Shown piece by piece: positions 11,412 to 20,567 of a DNA stretch of 64,000 bases (position 1 is its first letter; each line of letters starts with the position of its first letter). Made by a program: the position numbers and the translations under genes. The notes beneath the pieces are model-generated. The model was not told the DNA's origin, did not search any database, and saw nothing but the letters and a program-made list of their open reading frames with translations. The stretch comes from Actinomyces denticolens (GTDB taxonomy: Bacteria; Actinomycetota; Actinomycetes; Actinomycetales; Actinomycetaceae). The stretch lies in contig NZ_MVIW01000007.1 of NCBI RefSeq assembly GCF_002072185.1, positions 18,087-82,086 on the forward strand. The letters run 5' to 3'.

Positions 11412-11438
11412 TTAGCACTCTCGGTCGACGAGTGCCAT
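11412..11438. promoter_or_regulatory. CIRCE operator of hrcA-dnaJ
   Basis: TTAGCACTC, nine bases, then GAGTGCCAT. The left arm matches the CIRCE consensus perfectly and the right arm (consensus GAGTGCTAA) at 7 of 9. A TAGGAT -10-like box overlaps its upstream edge on the minus strand (11442-11437). Confidence 0.92.
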
Positions 11439-11499
11439 CCTACGCCCGGCCCGGCGGGTCTCCCGTTCGCCCAGCGTGAGCCTCGCTACCGTGCCCGGC

Positions 11500-12546
11500 G
11501 TGACTCCAGTTCATCCCCACCGCCCCCAGGCCGTCCCCGGTGCGACGGCGGCCCGCCGCAAGGCCCTGCGCGAGCAGGGCGCCGCCCGCGCGCAGCAGCA
11601 CGCGGCGGGGGCCGCGAGGACCGCCGCGCCCAGGTCGGCCCCCGCGCCGTCGATGTCCGACCGCTACGGGGGCGACGTGCTCGCCGCGGACCCGCATCGA
11701 GTGGGCCCGCGCGCCATCCGCCCGGAATCGGTCCATGTGGCCGTCGAGCGCGGCATGGTGCTGGAGGACCGTGAGACCGGCTTCGTGGGGGCGGCGGTTG
11801 CCGTGGAGAAGTCCGGGGGGCGCCGGATCGTCGTCCTGGAGGACCGCCACGGCACGCGGCGCGGCTTCACGCTGGGCCCGGGCTTCTGGCTGGAGGGGCG
11901 CCCCGTCATCCTCGACCCCCCAGCGCCGGCGCGCCGTGCCCCGAGCGCCCCGGTGAGCGCCGGCGGGAGGCGCCTGACGGCGTCGGGCTCCTACGCGGTG
12001 GAGGGCGAGCGCGCCCGCACGGCCCGCGCCTCGAGGATCTGGGTGGAGGGCAGGCACGACGCCGAGCTCGTGGAGAAGGTCTGGGGCGATGACCTGCGCC
12101 ATGAGGGCGTCGTCGTCCTCATGCTCGACGGCGTGGACAACCTCGAGGAGGTCATGGCGCAGTTCGCCCCGGGGCCGGCCAGGCGGGCCGGCGTCCTCGT
12201 GGACCACCTCGTGGCCGGTTCCAAGGAGTCGCGGATCGCCGAGCGCGTCCGCTCCATGCCTGGCGGGGACAACGTGCTGGTGCTGGGCCACCCGTATGTG
12301 GATGTGTGGCAGGCGGTGCGCCCCGAGAGGGTGGGCCTGCGCGCCTGGCCCGAGATCCCGCGTGGAACGGACATCAAGCACGGGACGCTCGCGGCGCTCG
12401 GCTGGCCGCACGCCACTCAGGCGGATGTGGCGCGGGGCTGGCAGCGGATCCTGGCGACGGTGCGCTCCTACAAGGATCTGGAGCCGAGCCTGCTGGGCCG
12501 CATGGAGGAGCTCATCGACTTCGTCACCGCCCCCGGCACCGCCTGA
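11500..12546 (+). CDS. DUF3097 family protein
   Basis: 348 residues. The N-terminus is an Ala/Arg-rich variable tail (to about residue 50). The conserved body starts at MSDRYGGDVLAADPHRVGPRAIRPE and includes ASRIWVEGRHDAELVEKVWGDDLRHEGVVVLMLDGVDNL, RRAGVLVDHLVAGSKESRIAE and the C-terminal WPHATQADVARGWQRILATVRSYKDLEP. This family is widespread in actinobacteria without a known function; the VEGRHDAEL and LVDHLVAGSKE segments look like a TOPRIM fold (inference). The GTG at 11500 sits 7 nt after TACCGT, a leaderless pattern; a GTG eight codons earlier is possible. Confidence 0.78.
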   Translation: MTPVHPHRPQAVPGATAARRKALREQGAARAQQHAAGAARTAAPRSAPAPSMSDRYGGDVLAADPHRVGPRAIRPESVHVAVERGMVLEDRETGFVGAAVAVEKSGGRRIVVLEDRHGTRRGFTLGPGFWLEGRPVILDPPAPARRAPSAPVSAGGRRLTASGSYAVEGERARTARASRIWVEGRHDAELVEKVWGDDLRHEGVVVLMLDGVDNLEEVMAQFAPGPARRAGVLVDHLVAGSKESRIAERVRSMPGGDNVLVLGHPYVDVWQAVRPERVGLRAWPEIPRGTDIKHGTLAALGWPHATQADVARGWQRILATVRSYKDLEPSLLGRMEELIDFVTAPGTA

Positions 12547-12595
12547 GGGGTCCGCCGGCCGGCTCGCCGGGGCGGGCCGCGCCCCATTGTGGCGC

Positions 12596-12614
12596 GTCAC
12601 GATCGCCAGGTGAC
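12596..12614. promoter_or_regulatory. Inverted repeat upstream of the GlpT-like gene
   Basis: GTCAC, nine bases, GTGAC, about 65 bp before the transporter ATG. It could be a regulator site, but there is no independent support. Confidence 0.25.
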
Positions 12615-12676
12615 CTATTGGAGAGGCAGAATTGATGGGTCGTCCATCCTGACGGCACCGATGAAGGAGCACAACG

Positions 12677-14071
12677 ATGTCCTCTGCCGACCAGCGCCCC
12701 CTGGGATTCCTCTCCGCGCCCCCCGCGCTGCCCCGCCTGCCCGATCATGAGATCGCGCCCACCTACAGGAGGTGGAGGGCCAGCGCCTTCATGGGGATCT
12801 TCATCGGCTACGCGGGGTTCTACCTGATCCGCAACAACGTGTCGCTCGTGGCCTCGATCCTCAAGGATCACGGCATCATGAGCGCCTCGGATATCGGACT
12901 GGTGGCCAATGCGGTGCTCTTCGCCTACGGGCTGTCGAAGTTCTTCATGGCAATGCTCTCCGACCGCGCCAACGCCCGCTACTTCATGCCCCTGGGACTG
13001 GCGCTGTCCGCCATCATGAACCTGTTGATCGCCTTCGTTCCGGCCCTGACGGCCTCGGTGGGACTGTTCGCGGTCCTCATGTTCATCAATGGCTGGTTCC
13101 AGGGCATGGGATGGCCCCCATCCGGGCGCGTCCTCGTCCACTGGTTCTCCACGCGCGAGCGCGGCTGGAAGACCTCGATCTGGAACTGCGCGCACAACGT
13201 GGGAGGTGCCGGGGTCGGCCTCATCTCCGCCTGGGCGCTGGATTCCTTCGCCTCCGACGACGCCGACTGGACCCCCGCGTTCTGGGCGCCCGCGCTCGTC
13301 GCGCTCGCGGTCGCCGTCGTCGCGTTCCTGCTCATCCGCGACCGCCCCGAGGCCATGGGCCTGCCTCCGATCGAGGAGTACGCCGACGATCCCGCCAAGG
13401 TCGAGGCCGACGAGGGCAAGGAGGACTGGCGCTCGCTGCTGTTCAACCACGTGCTGAGGAGCCGCGTCATCCTGCTCCTGGCGGTGACCAACGTGTTCGT
13501 CTACACGCTGCGCTACGGGGTGCTCAACTGGATCCCGGTCTACCTGACCGACTACATCCATGGCGCGAACGTGAAGGACGGAATCCTCGGATTCGCGATC
13601 TACGAGGGCGCGGGCATCGCCGGCACGCTCCTGTGCGGGTGGGTGTCCGACCGCGCGTTCCGCGGCTGGCGCTCGGGCGCGGGCATCCTGTTCCTCGGCG
13701 GCGTGGGGGTGGCCCTCGTCATCTACTGGCAGCTGCCGCCGACGGCCCCCATGGGCCTGTTCTACCTGTTCATCGCGATCATCGGCGGGCTCATCTACGG
13801 GCCGGTGATGCTCATCGGGCTTCAGGCGATCGATCTGTCCCCGCGCAATGTGGCCGGCACGGCGGCGGGCTTCACCGGCCTGTTCGGCTACCTGCTGGGC
13901 GCGACGCTCGCCTCCAGCGGCGTTGGCCGCCTCATCGACTACGCGGGCTGGAATGTCACCTACATGTGCCTCGTGGGGGTGGCCGTGGTCGCCGTCGTCC
14001 TCATGATGATCGTGGGCCGCGATGAGCGCCGCCTCCTGCAGGAGCGCTCCGCGCACGTGGGCGAGGGCTGA
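12677..14071 (+). CDS. GlpT/UhpT-like organophosphate:phosphate antiporter (MFS)
   Basis: 464 residues, 12 membrane segments, organophosphate:phosphate antiporter family. Diagnostic segments include GYAGFYLIRNNVSLVASILKD, GLVANAVLFAYGLSKFFMAMLSDRANARYFM, the GWFQGMGWPPSGRVLVHWFSTRERG loop and FGYLLGATLASSGVGRLID near the end. GlpT imports glycerol-3-phosphate in exchange for phosphate; other members take hexose phosphates, so the substrate is tentative. Preceded by AAGGAG eight bases before the ATG. It is a single-gene unit ending at a strong bidirectional hairpin. Confidence 0.88.
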   Translation: MSSADQRPLGFLSAPPALPRLPDHEIAPTYRRWRASAFMGIFIGYAGFYLIRNNVSLVASILKDHGIMSASDIGLVANAVLFAYGLSKFFMAMLSDRANARYFMPLGLALSAIMNLLIAFVPALTASVGLFAVLMFINGWFQGMGWPPSGRVLVHWFSTRERGWKTSIWNCAHNVGGAGVGLISAWALDSFASDDADWTPAFWAPALVALAVAVVAFLLIRDRPEAMGLPPIEEYADDPAKVEADEGKEDWRSLLFNHVLRSRVILLLAVTNVFVYTLRYGVLNWIPVYLTDYIHGANVKDGILGFAIYEGAGIAGTLLCGWVSDRAFRGWRSGAGILFLGGVGVALVIYWQLPPTAPMGLFYLFIAIIGGLIYGPVMLIGLQAIDLSPRNVAGTAAGFTGLFGYLLGATLASSGVGRLIDYAGWNVTYMCLVGVAVVAVVLMMIVGRDERRLLQERSAHVGEG

Positions 14072-14086
14072 GCGCGGAGGAGAGCG

Positions 14087-14131
14087 GGAGGCGCGGCGGC
14101 CGGTCCTTAGAGGACCGGCCTCCGCGCCTCC
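14087..14131. terminator. Bidirectional hairpin between convergent genes
   Basis: Stem of 10 bp, one mismatch, 10 bp, closed by a 3-nt loop (inner arms 14098-14107 and 14111-14120). It lies between the GlpT-like gene and the convergent NhaD-like gene. No U-tract follows, as is common in high-GC actinobacteria. Confidence 0.8.
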
Positions 14132-14162
14132 GCCTGCTCGCCCCTGCCCGCTCGGATCCCTC

Positions 14163-15566
14163 TCAGGCGTCCTGGATGGCCAGGCGGCGGCCGCGCAGGA
14201 TGAGGGCGGCGTCCCAGGCGAGCAGGGCCGCCGTGAGCAGGCCGCCCAGGAGCTTGACCCACAGGGGCTGGGCGATGAAGAGCATAACCATGGCGGCCAG
14301 GATCGGCACGAGGCGCGTGGCGGTCTGCACGACGTAGCCGCCGAAGGAGGGCATGGCGACGTCATCCGACTCGGCCACGGACTTGACCATGAAGTTCGGG
14401 CCGTTGCCGATGTAGGTGATGGCGCCGCAGAACACCGAGCCGAGCGCGATGGGCACGAGGTAGAGCTCGGGGACGCCCGCGACGAGCGCGCCGCCCGGGG
14501 ACTCCACGACCTTGCCGACCTCGAAGAAGGTGACGTAGGTGGGGGCGTTGTCGAGCACGGAGGACAGGCCGCCGGTGAAGACGAAGAAGGTGATCTCGTT
14601 CATCGGCAGGCTCGGGGCGATCTCGTCCAGGTACTCCAGGGCAGGGATCATGGTGAGGAAGATGCCGACGAACAGGGCGGCGACCTCCGCGATGGGCCCC
14701 CAGGTGAACTGGTTGTCCTCGTAGCGCACGCGCTTGTCCCCCAGGAAGTAGGCGGCGGCCGCGGCGCCGATCATGATGACCTCGCGGATCGGCAGCCAGT
14801 CGCCGAGGGTCGCGTGGCCCTCCTCGATGGCGTGGACGTCGATGGAGGGCGCCAGTGCCACGGCGGCGATGATGACGGCGAACCAGATGAAGTTCACGGT
14901 GCCGCGCAGCCCCAGGGGCTCGACCTCGGACTTGTCGCGCTTGATGTTGGAGCTGGGCTCCTGGGAGTGGAAGTAGGTGTCCAGGGCGAAGTAGGACACC
15001 AGCAGCATCCCGTTGACGAACAGCCACTCGCGGAAGAGGTGGAAGGTCCAGGTGAAGGGGACGCCCCGCAGGAAGCCGAGGAAGAGCGGCGGGTCGCCCA
15101 GCGGCGTGAGCAGGCCTCCGCAGTTGGCGACGATGAAGATCGTGTACAGGACCGTGTGGACGCGGTAGCGCCGCTCGCGGTTGGTGGCCAGCAGGGGGCG
15201 GATGAGCAGCATGGCGGCTCCGGTGGTGCCCACGAAGGAGGCCAGGACGCCGCCGATGGCCAGGAAGATCGTGTTGTTGCGGGGCGTGGCCTCGATATCG
15301 CCCTTGAGGTAGATGCCACCGGCGACGACGAAGAGCGAGAGCAGCAGGGCGATGAACTGCCCGTACTCGACGACGGCGGCGAAGACCCTCTGCCAGCCCA
15401 GGGCGTGCCACATCCAGGCGGCCACCGGCAGGCCGAGGGCCGAGGCCAGGATGAGCTGATTGCGGTTCCTCTCCCACCAGTGCGCGGTGGCGGGGATGAG
15501 GGGGAGGGTGGCGATGCTCGCGAGCATCGCCACGAACGGAAGGGTGGACCACCAGGGCAGGTGCAC
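14163..15566 (-). CDS. NhaD/ArsB-superfamily sodium:proton antiporter
   Basis: 467 residues with about 12 membrane segments and the ion-transporter superfamily pattern: FLAIGGVLASFVGTTGAAMLLIRPLL, IVANCGGLLTPLGDPPLFLGFLRGVPFTWTF, FTGGLSSVLDNAPTYVTFF and GAITYIGNGPNFMVKSVA. The LLTPLGDPP and DNAPTY motifs are typical of the NhaD-like branch. I choose the GTG at 15566 because AGGAGA lies just upstream, although the frame extends 11 codons further to another GTG. It follows the ferrochelatase gene by 66 nt and may be cotranscribed with it. Confidence 0.85.
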   Translation of the reverse strand: MHLPWWSTLPFVAMLASIATLPLIPATAHWWERNRNQLILASALGLPVAAWMWHALGWQRVFAAVVEYGQFIALLLSLFVVAGGIYLKGDIEATPRNNTIFLAIGGVLASFVGTTGAAMLLIRPLLATNRERRYRVHTVLYTIFIVANCGGLLTPLGDPPLFLGFLRGVPFTWTFHLFREWLFVNGMLLVSYFALDTYFHSQEPSSNIKRDKSEVEPLGLRGTVNFIWFAVIIAAVALAPSIDVHAIEEGHATLGDWLPIREVIMIGAAAAAYFLGDKRVRYEDNQFTWGPIAEVAALFVGIFLTMIPALEYLDEIAPSLPMNEITFFVFTGGLSSVLDNAPTYVTFFEVGKVVESPGGALVAGVPELYLVPIALGSVFCGAITYIGNGPNFMVKSVAESDDVAMPSFGGYVVQTATRLVPILAAMVMLFIAQPLWVKLLGGLLTAALLAWDAALILRGRRLAIQDA

Positions 15567-15632
15567 AACGTCTCCTCTGATTCTCGGCTTGTCCGCCACC
15601 CACCATAGCCGACAGCGTTAAACCGCCCCGTC

Positions 15633-16664
15633 TCAATCCACCCATCCGGACAGCGCGCCGCGGGCCTGCTCGACCAGCGCGGCCACGCAGCCGGGCGCGT
15701 CATTGCCCCAGGGGATGTAGTGGAAGTCCCCTCCCCCGGCGGCCGTGAAGGTCCTCCGGTTGAGCTGGTCGATCTCCTCGAGGGTCTCCAGGCAGTCGGC
15801 CATGAAGCCGGGGCAGATGACGTCGACGCGCGGGCAGCCGGCCGCGCCCAGCTCTGCGGCGGTGTCGATGGTGGCCGGCCCGATCCACTTCGCGGGCCCG
15901 AACACGGACTGGAAGGTGATGCGGATGAGGCCCTCGGGGGCGGCGAGCCGCGCGGCGAGGAGGTCGGCGGTGCGCTCGCACTCGGAGCGGTAGGGGTCCC
16001 CGGCGTCGTGCATGGCCCGGGGGATGGAGTGGAAGGACAGCAGGAGGCGCCCGCCGGCGGCCGGGTCGGGTGGGCCATGGCGCTCCCAGTGGTTCTCGAT
16101 GGCGGTGGCCAGGGCCTCGATGTAGGCCGGGGAGTCCGGGAAGGAGCGGATGGTGCGCAGCTCGGGCTGATCTCGGCCGGCGAGGATGAAGCGGGCCGCC
16201 TCGTCGATGACGCTGCCCTGGCTGGAGGCGGAGTACTGGGGGTAGGCGGGCAGGACGGCGATGCGCCGGCAGCCCGCCTCCATGAGCTCGCCCATGACGC
16301 GCCTGAGGGCCGGCTCGCCGTAGCGCATGGCGATGCGGACCTGGACGGCGTCGCCGAGGGCGCTCGCGAGGAGCTCGCCCTGGCGCTCGGTGTGGTGCAT
16401 GAGGGGCGAGCCGGAGTGGCTGGTCTCCTGGCCGGGGCGCCAGACGGTGGCGTACTTGCGGGCCGAGCGCGCCGGACGGATCGTCAGGACGATGCCCTCG
16501 AGGACGGGCCGCCAGAGGAGGGGATGGGTCTCGACGACGCGCCGGTCGGTGAGGAACTCGCGCAGGAAGGGGCGCACGTGCTTGGCGGTGGGGGCCTCGG
16601 GCGTGCCGAGGTTGGCCAGGATGAGCGCTGGGCGGGAATCAGGGCGGGGATGTGCGGGGGTCAC
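15633..16664 (-). CDS. hemH: Ferrochelatase (proteobacterial type)
   Basis: 343 residues. It inserts ferrous iron into a porphyrin. Conserved segments: ILANLGTPEAPTAKHVRPFL, EFLTDRRVVETHPLLWRP, GSPLMHHTERQ, VLPAYPQYSASSQGSV, LLLSFHSIPRAMHDAGD (containing the metal-site His) and VICPGFMADCLETLEEID. These resemble the E. coli enzyme more than the coproporphyrin ferrochelatase typical of actinobacteria, so its true substrate is uncertain. FHSIP replaces the more usual FHGIP. GTG start behind GAGGA. No other heme-synthesis gene is next to it; hemW upstream is separated by a repeat element. Confidence 0.93.
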   Translation of the reverse strand: MTPAHPRPDSRPALILANLGTPEAPTAKHVRPFLREFLTDRRVVETHPLLWRPVLEGIVLTIRPARSARKYATVWRPGQETSHSGSPLMHHTERQGELLASALGDAVQVRIAMRYGEPALRRVMGELMEAGCRRIAVLPAYPQYSASSQGSVIDEAARFILAGRDQPELRTIRSFPDSPAYIEALATAIENHWERHGPPDPAAGGRLLLSFHSIPRAMHDAGDPYRSECERTADLLAARLAAPEGLIRITFQSVFGPAKWIGPATIDTAAELGAAGCPRVDVICPGFMADCLETLEEIDQLNRRTFTAAGGGDFHYIPWGNDAPGCVAALVEQARGALSGWVD

Positions 16665-16773
16665 GGGGTCCTCGACGGCGTGGATGGCTTCATGACGGAG
16701 CGACGCGATTCGTCACCTCCACGAGATTACCCGATCCCGGCCGGGCCAACCGGCGCGGGCGCCGGCGCGCGAA

Positions 16774-16897
16774 ATGGCGAAGTTTGAGGATTGCTTTCCA
16801 CCCGCGTCGCCCTAGCATCGCACGGATCCGTGGAATCGCGGGGCTCTTGACTGTTCAACAGCCTCGGATCTGCGAAGCAATCCTCAAATCTCGCCAT
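16774..16897. mobile_element. MITE-like inverted-repeat element, copy 1
   Basis: A 124-bp element whose ends are 23-bp inverted repeats with two mismatches (left begins ATGGCGAAGTTTGAGGATTG, right ends CAAATCTCGCCAT). It sits between hemW and hemH. A second copy with the same ends is at 23463-23584. The interior is not conserved at high identity and no transposase or target duplication is evident. Confidence 0.7.
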
Positions 16898-16937
16898 ATT
16901 CCAGCCGCTCGACAGCGCGCCCCCGCCGGTGTCAGTC

Positions 16938-18254
16938 TCAGGCGGTGAGGGCTCGGGTGACGGTGTCGGCCATGAGGCGGCCGCGCAGGGTGAGGATGGC
17001 TCGCCCGCGCAGGGCGGCCGCGCCGTCGAGCAGGCCATCGGCGACGAGCCGGCCCACCACGGGCACGAGTCCCCGAGGGGTGCGCCCGGCGCCGGAGCCC
17101 GGCTCATCGCCGCCCCCCTCAGCCGGCTCCCCCAGTTCCGTCAGGGCGATGCCCTCGCGCAGGCGGATGCCCAGCATGATCCGCTCCAGGAGCCGGGAGT
17201 CGGCGTCGATCACCTCGTGCCCGGCCACCGGGAGCCCTCCGTCGAGCGCCCGCGCCGCCCAGGCCAGGGGATGCTTGGCGTTCCACAGGCGCACGTCGCC
17301 CAGATGGCTGTGCGCCCCGGGGCCGGCGCCCCACCAGTCCCAGTCCTGCCAGTAGGCGCGGTTGTGCCGGCACTCGTGGCCGGGCAGCGCCCAGTTGGAG
17401 ATCTCGTACCACTCGTAGCCGGCGCCCGCCAGGAGGCTGTCGGCCAGCTCGTACTTGGCGGCCTCATCGTCGTCACTGGGCATGGGCAGCTCGCCGCGCT
17501 GCACTTGGGCCCACATGCGCGTGCCCTCCTCGATGACGAGGCCGTAAGCGCTCAGGTGATCCGGGCCGATCTCCAAGACGGCCTCGATGGAGCGCTCCCA
17601 GTCATCCAGGGACTCCCCCGGCGCGCCGTAGATGAGGTCGAGGCTCGTGCTCAGCCCCGCGCGTCGCGCCCAGTCGACCACCAGTGGCACGCGGGAGGGC
17701 TCGTGCGTGCGGTCCAGGACCCTCAGCACATGGGGCACCGCCGACTGCATCCCGAAGGACACCCGGGTGAAGCCGGCCTCGGCCAGCGCCGCCAGGCCCG
17801 CCTCGTCCACCGAGTCCGGGTTCGCCTCGGTGGTCACCTCGGCGCCCTCGGCGAGCCCGAAGGCCTCCCTCACGAGTCCGATCATCGTGGCCAGGTCTGA
17901 GGGCGGGAGCATCGTCGGGGTGCCACCGCCCACGAAGACCGTGGCGGCCCGGCGCGCGGGAAGGCCCGCGTCATCCATCGCGGCGCGGGCGGCGCGCAGT
18001 TCGGCGGCCAGGGTGCTCACGTAGTCGCTCGCGGAGGCGCCCCGCCCCATGTCGAGGTTCGTGTAGGTGTTGAAGTCGCAGTAGCCGCAGCGCACCCGGC
18101 AGTAGGGCACGTGCAGGTAGACGGAGAACGGGCGCGCAGCGCCATCGGCGCTCCCGGGCCCCTCTGCCCCGCGCCGGGCTCCCGGCACCGGCGCGGCCAC
18201 CTCGGGCGGCAGGCCGCCGACAAGGGGCGGCCCCACGGGCTGGGCCGGGCTCAC
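16938..18254 (-). CDS. hemW: HemW-type radical SAM protein
   Basis: 438 residues. The radical SAM cluster motif is CRVRCGYCDF, followed by FVGGGTPTMLPPSDL, VTTEANPDSVDEAGLAAL, RVSFGMQS, SLDLIYGAPGES, EISNWALPGHECRHN and WWGAGPGAHSHLG. HemW is related to oxygen-independent coproporphyrinogen oxidase but usually acts as a heme chaperone lacking oxidase activity. The gene starts with a GTG that overlaps the stop of the MFS gene (GTGA). The first 45 residues are a low-complexity extension. Confidence 0.92.
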   Translation of the reverse strand: MSPAQPVGPPLVGGLPPEVAAPVPGARRGAEGPGSADGAARPFSVYLHVPYCRVRCGYCDFNTYTNLDMGRGASASDYVSTLAAELRAARAAMDDAGLPARRAATVFVGGGTPTMLPPSDLATMIGLVREAFGLAEGAEVTTEANPDSVDEAGLAALAEAGFTRVSFGMQSAVPHVLRVLDRTHEPSRVPLVVDWARRAGLSTSLDLIYGAPGESLDDWERSIEAVLEIGPDHLSAYGLVIEEGTRMWAQVQRGELPMPSDDDEAAKYELADSLLAGAGYEWYEISNWALPGHECRHNRAYWQDWDWWGAGPGAHSHLGDVRLWNAKHPLAWAARALDGGLPVAGHEVIDADSRLLERIMLGIRLREGIALTELGEPAEGGGDEPGSGAGRTPRGLVPVVGRLVADGLLDGAAALRGRAILTLRGRLMADTVTRALTA

Positions 18255-19588
18255 GCCCCCGCCTCCCCCATGAGGTCGGCGGGGCGAGTGACCCGGGAGG
18301 CGCCGCCCGCGGGCCATCGCGCTGCGATCTGCCCGCAGACCGTCATGAGCACGAGCGCCGCCACCACGACGGCGAAGGGCGCCACCCAGCCCCCGGTCGC
18401 CTCGCGCATCCAGCCCACGACGATCGGTCCCACCGCAGCGGCGCAGTATCCCACCGTCTGGATCAGCGCCGTGGTGCGCCGGTTGTCATCCAGTGACTCA
18501 GCGCGCTGGATGACCAGGGAGAACAGGGCGGCGAAGAACGCTCCCTGCGCGATGCCGGACAAGAGGCACGGCACCAGCCAGGCGGTCGGCGCCACGATCA
18601 TCGCCACCGGCAGCGCCAGCCAGCAGGCGCTCAGCACTCCCAGCATGCGCGCGCCGGACCAGCCCAGGGCCTCGAGCATGAGGGGCACGAGCATCGGGCC
18701 CGCGATCCCGGTCATCGCGAACACCGAGGATGCCAGGCCCGCGGCGGACTCGCTCATCCCGGCGGTCTGCGCGAGCGCCGTCGGCAGCCAGCCGGAGATC
18801 GCGTAGAAGGAGAGGACGTGCCCGGTGAAGGCCAGCGCCATCACCCAGGCCAGCGGACGGCGCCACACGGGCCCGCCCATCGGCGTCCGCCCCGAGGCGC
18901 CGGCGGCCCCACGATCGCTCCCGGCATCCTCGTGACCCCCGCCGGTCAGGGAGCGCTCCCCCACCCAGGCGCTCATGCCCGAGCGTTGCCGCAGGCCCTC
19001 ACGCGGCGCAGTCGAGCCCGGCGGGTAGACCCACCACCAGGCGGCCGCTGCCAGGACCACGGGGATCACGGTCCACGCCAGGGCGGAGCCGCGCCAGCCG
19101 ATCACCGCGGCGAGGGGGACGGCCAGGGCCGTCGCGGCCGTGACGAGGACATTGCAGGTGGCCGAGTACAGGCCCGTCATGAGCGAGGCCCGGTGCCAGA
19201 AGTCCCGGCCGATGACCATCGGCGCCACGAGGTTGCCGATGGTCAGCCCCGCGCCGATGAGCACGGTACCCGCGAAGGCCGCCGCCGCGCCCCCGGCGGA
19301 GCGGAGCACGGCCCCGGCGACCACTGCGCCCATCATCACCAGGCCCGAGGCATTGACCCCCATCCGCCTCACCACGAGCGAGGCCACCGGGGTGAGCAGG
19401 CCGAAGCAGAGCACCGGCACGCTGGTGAGCGCCCCGCGCGCCGCCCCGGACAGGCCCAGATCATCACCGAGGCGCTCCAGGAGCGGCGGGATGACGCCCA
19501 CCGGCACCCGCAGAACGGCGCAGAGCCCCAGGAAGCCGAGCACGATGATGGCGAGCCACGCCCGCCTGGGCAGTCGGACCCCGCTCAT
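18251..19588 (-). CDS. CynX/NimT-like MFS transporter
   Basis: 445 residues with 12 membrane segments. LGLCAVLRVPVGVIPPLLERLGDDLGLSGAARGALTSVPVLCFGLLTP is typical of the CynX/NimT branch of the major facilitator superfamily, whose members move cyanate, nitroimidazole-type drugs or other small anions. The central cytosolic loop (about residues 200-245) is long and Gly-rich. It begins seven bases after the trmB stop and overlaps hemW, so it belongs to the lepA-MOSC-trmB-MFS-hemW run. Substrate unknown. Confidence 0.85.
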   Translation of the reverse strand: MSGVRLPRRAWLAIIVLGFLGLCAVLRVPVGVIPPLLERLGDDLGLSGAARGALTSVPVLCFGLLTPVASLVVRRMGVNASGLVMMGAVVAGAVLRSAGGAAAAFAGTVLIGAGLTIGNLVAPMVIGRDFWHRASLMTGLYSATCNVLVTAATALAVPLAAVIGWRGSALAWTVIPVVLAAAAWWWVYPPGSTAPREGLRQRSGMSAWVGERSLTGGGHEDAGSDRGAAGASGRTPMGGPVWRRPLAWVMALAFTGHVLSFYAISGWLPTALAQTAGMSESAAGLASSVFAMTGIAGPMLVPLMLEALGWSGARMLGVLSACWLALPVAMIVAPTAWLVPCLLSGIAQGAFFAALFSLVIQRAESLDDNRRTTALIQTVGYCAAAVGPIVVGWMREATGGWVAPFAVVVAALVLMTVCGQIAARWPAGGASRVTRPADLMGEAGA

Positions 19589-19595
19589 CGGGCCA

Positions 19596-20552
19596 TCAAT
19601 CCGTCAGCCCCTCGGGCGCGAAGAGCTCGGGGGCGCCGTCGTCCAGGCGCTCCAGCGCGGTGGGGCGGGCGGCCGGGATCCACTGCTCCTCGGTGCGCAC
19701 CGCCGTCAGGTCGCGGATCGTGCGGCCCTCGTCGATGCCTCGCTGCTCGAATCGGGTCATGGCGCGCCCGGCGAAGCGCTCCGACCATCCGCCGCGAGCG
19801 CCCGACGGCGAGCCGGGGTCCACCCCGTTGCCCGCGTCCCCGGCGACGGCGGTCGCCGCGCCCAGGTCGGGGCGCGCGCCGGCGTCGTCGTAGCGGAAGT
19901 AGGGGCCGGTCGAATCGGCCTCGATGCCCTCGGGCAGGGCGGAGGCGCCCTCCAGGACGTCGCGCATCTGCCAGGCGTAGTCCGCCCAGTCCGTGGCCAG
20001 GCGCCACACGCCGCCGGGGCGCAGCACCCGGGCGACCGAGTCGGCGAAGGCGGTGTTCACCAGGCGGCGCTTGCGGTGCCTGGCCTTGCGCCACGGATCG
20101 GGGAAGAACACCCACACCTCGCTCGCGCAGCCCACGGGCAGGGCGGTGGCCAGCAGCTCGGCGCCGTCGGCGGGCACGACGCGCACGTTGTGCAGGCCCT
20201 GGCGGTGGATCGAGGCGACGAGCCGGGCGATCGCGGTCTCCCAGACCTCGACGGCCAGGTGGTCGACGCCCGGGTGAGCGGCGGCGTGGGCGAGGATGGC
20301 CTCCCCCGAGCCCGAGCCGATCTCGACGACGAGGGGGCGGCCCGAGCCCTGGTGGCCGAACAGCGCCTCGGGGTCGAGGCGGAAGCCGGGGGCCACGGTG
20401 CGCACGGCGTCGCGCCTGGGCACGTCCACCACGTAGCGAGGGGCGAGCTCGGCCAGGGCCTCGGCCTGCGCCCCGCTGAGGCGCCCGCCGGCGCGGGAGT
20501 AGGAGCGCACTCGCGAGTGGATCGCGTGGGAGCGCGGTGGGTGCTGCTGCAT
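19596..20552 (-). CDS. trmB: tRNA (guanine-46-N7)-methyltransferase TrmB
   Basis: 318 residues, longer than the usual 210-250. The N-terminal RSHAIHSRVRSYSRAGGRLS marks actinobacterial TrmB. The SAM site is VVEIGSGSGEAIL, and EVWVFFPDPWRKARHRKRRLV is the family's substrate motif. An insertion rich in Gly/Ala/Asp (about residues 225-255) separates this from the C-terminal MTRFEQRG segment. It makes 7-methylguanosine at position 46 in the tRNA variable loop. Confidence 0.95.
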   Translation of the reverse strand: MQQHPPRSHAIHSRVRSYSRAGGRLSGAQAEALAELAPRYVVDVPRRDAVRTVAPGFRLDPEALFGHQGSGRPLVVEIGSGSGEAILAHAAAHPGVDHLAVEVWETAIARLVASIHRQGLHNVRVVPADGAELLATALPVGCASEVWVFFPDPWRKARHRKRRLVNTAFADSVARVLRPGGVWRLATDWADYAWQMRDVLEGASALPEGIEADSTGPYFRYDDAGARPDLGAATAVAGDAGNGVDPGSPSGARGGWSERFAGRAMTRFEQRGIDEGRTIRDLTAVRTEEQWIPAARPTALERLDDGAPELFAPEGLTD

Positions 20553-20567
20553 CGGCCCGTCGCCCCC

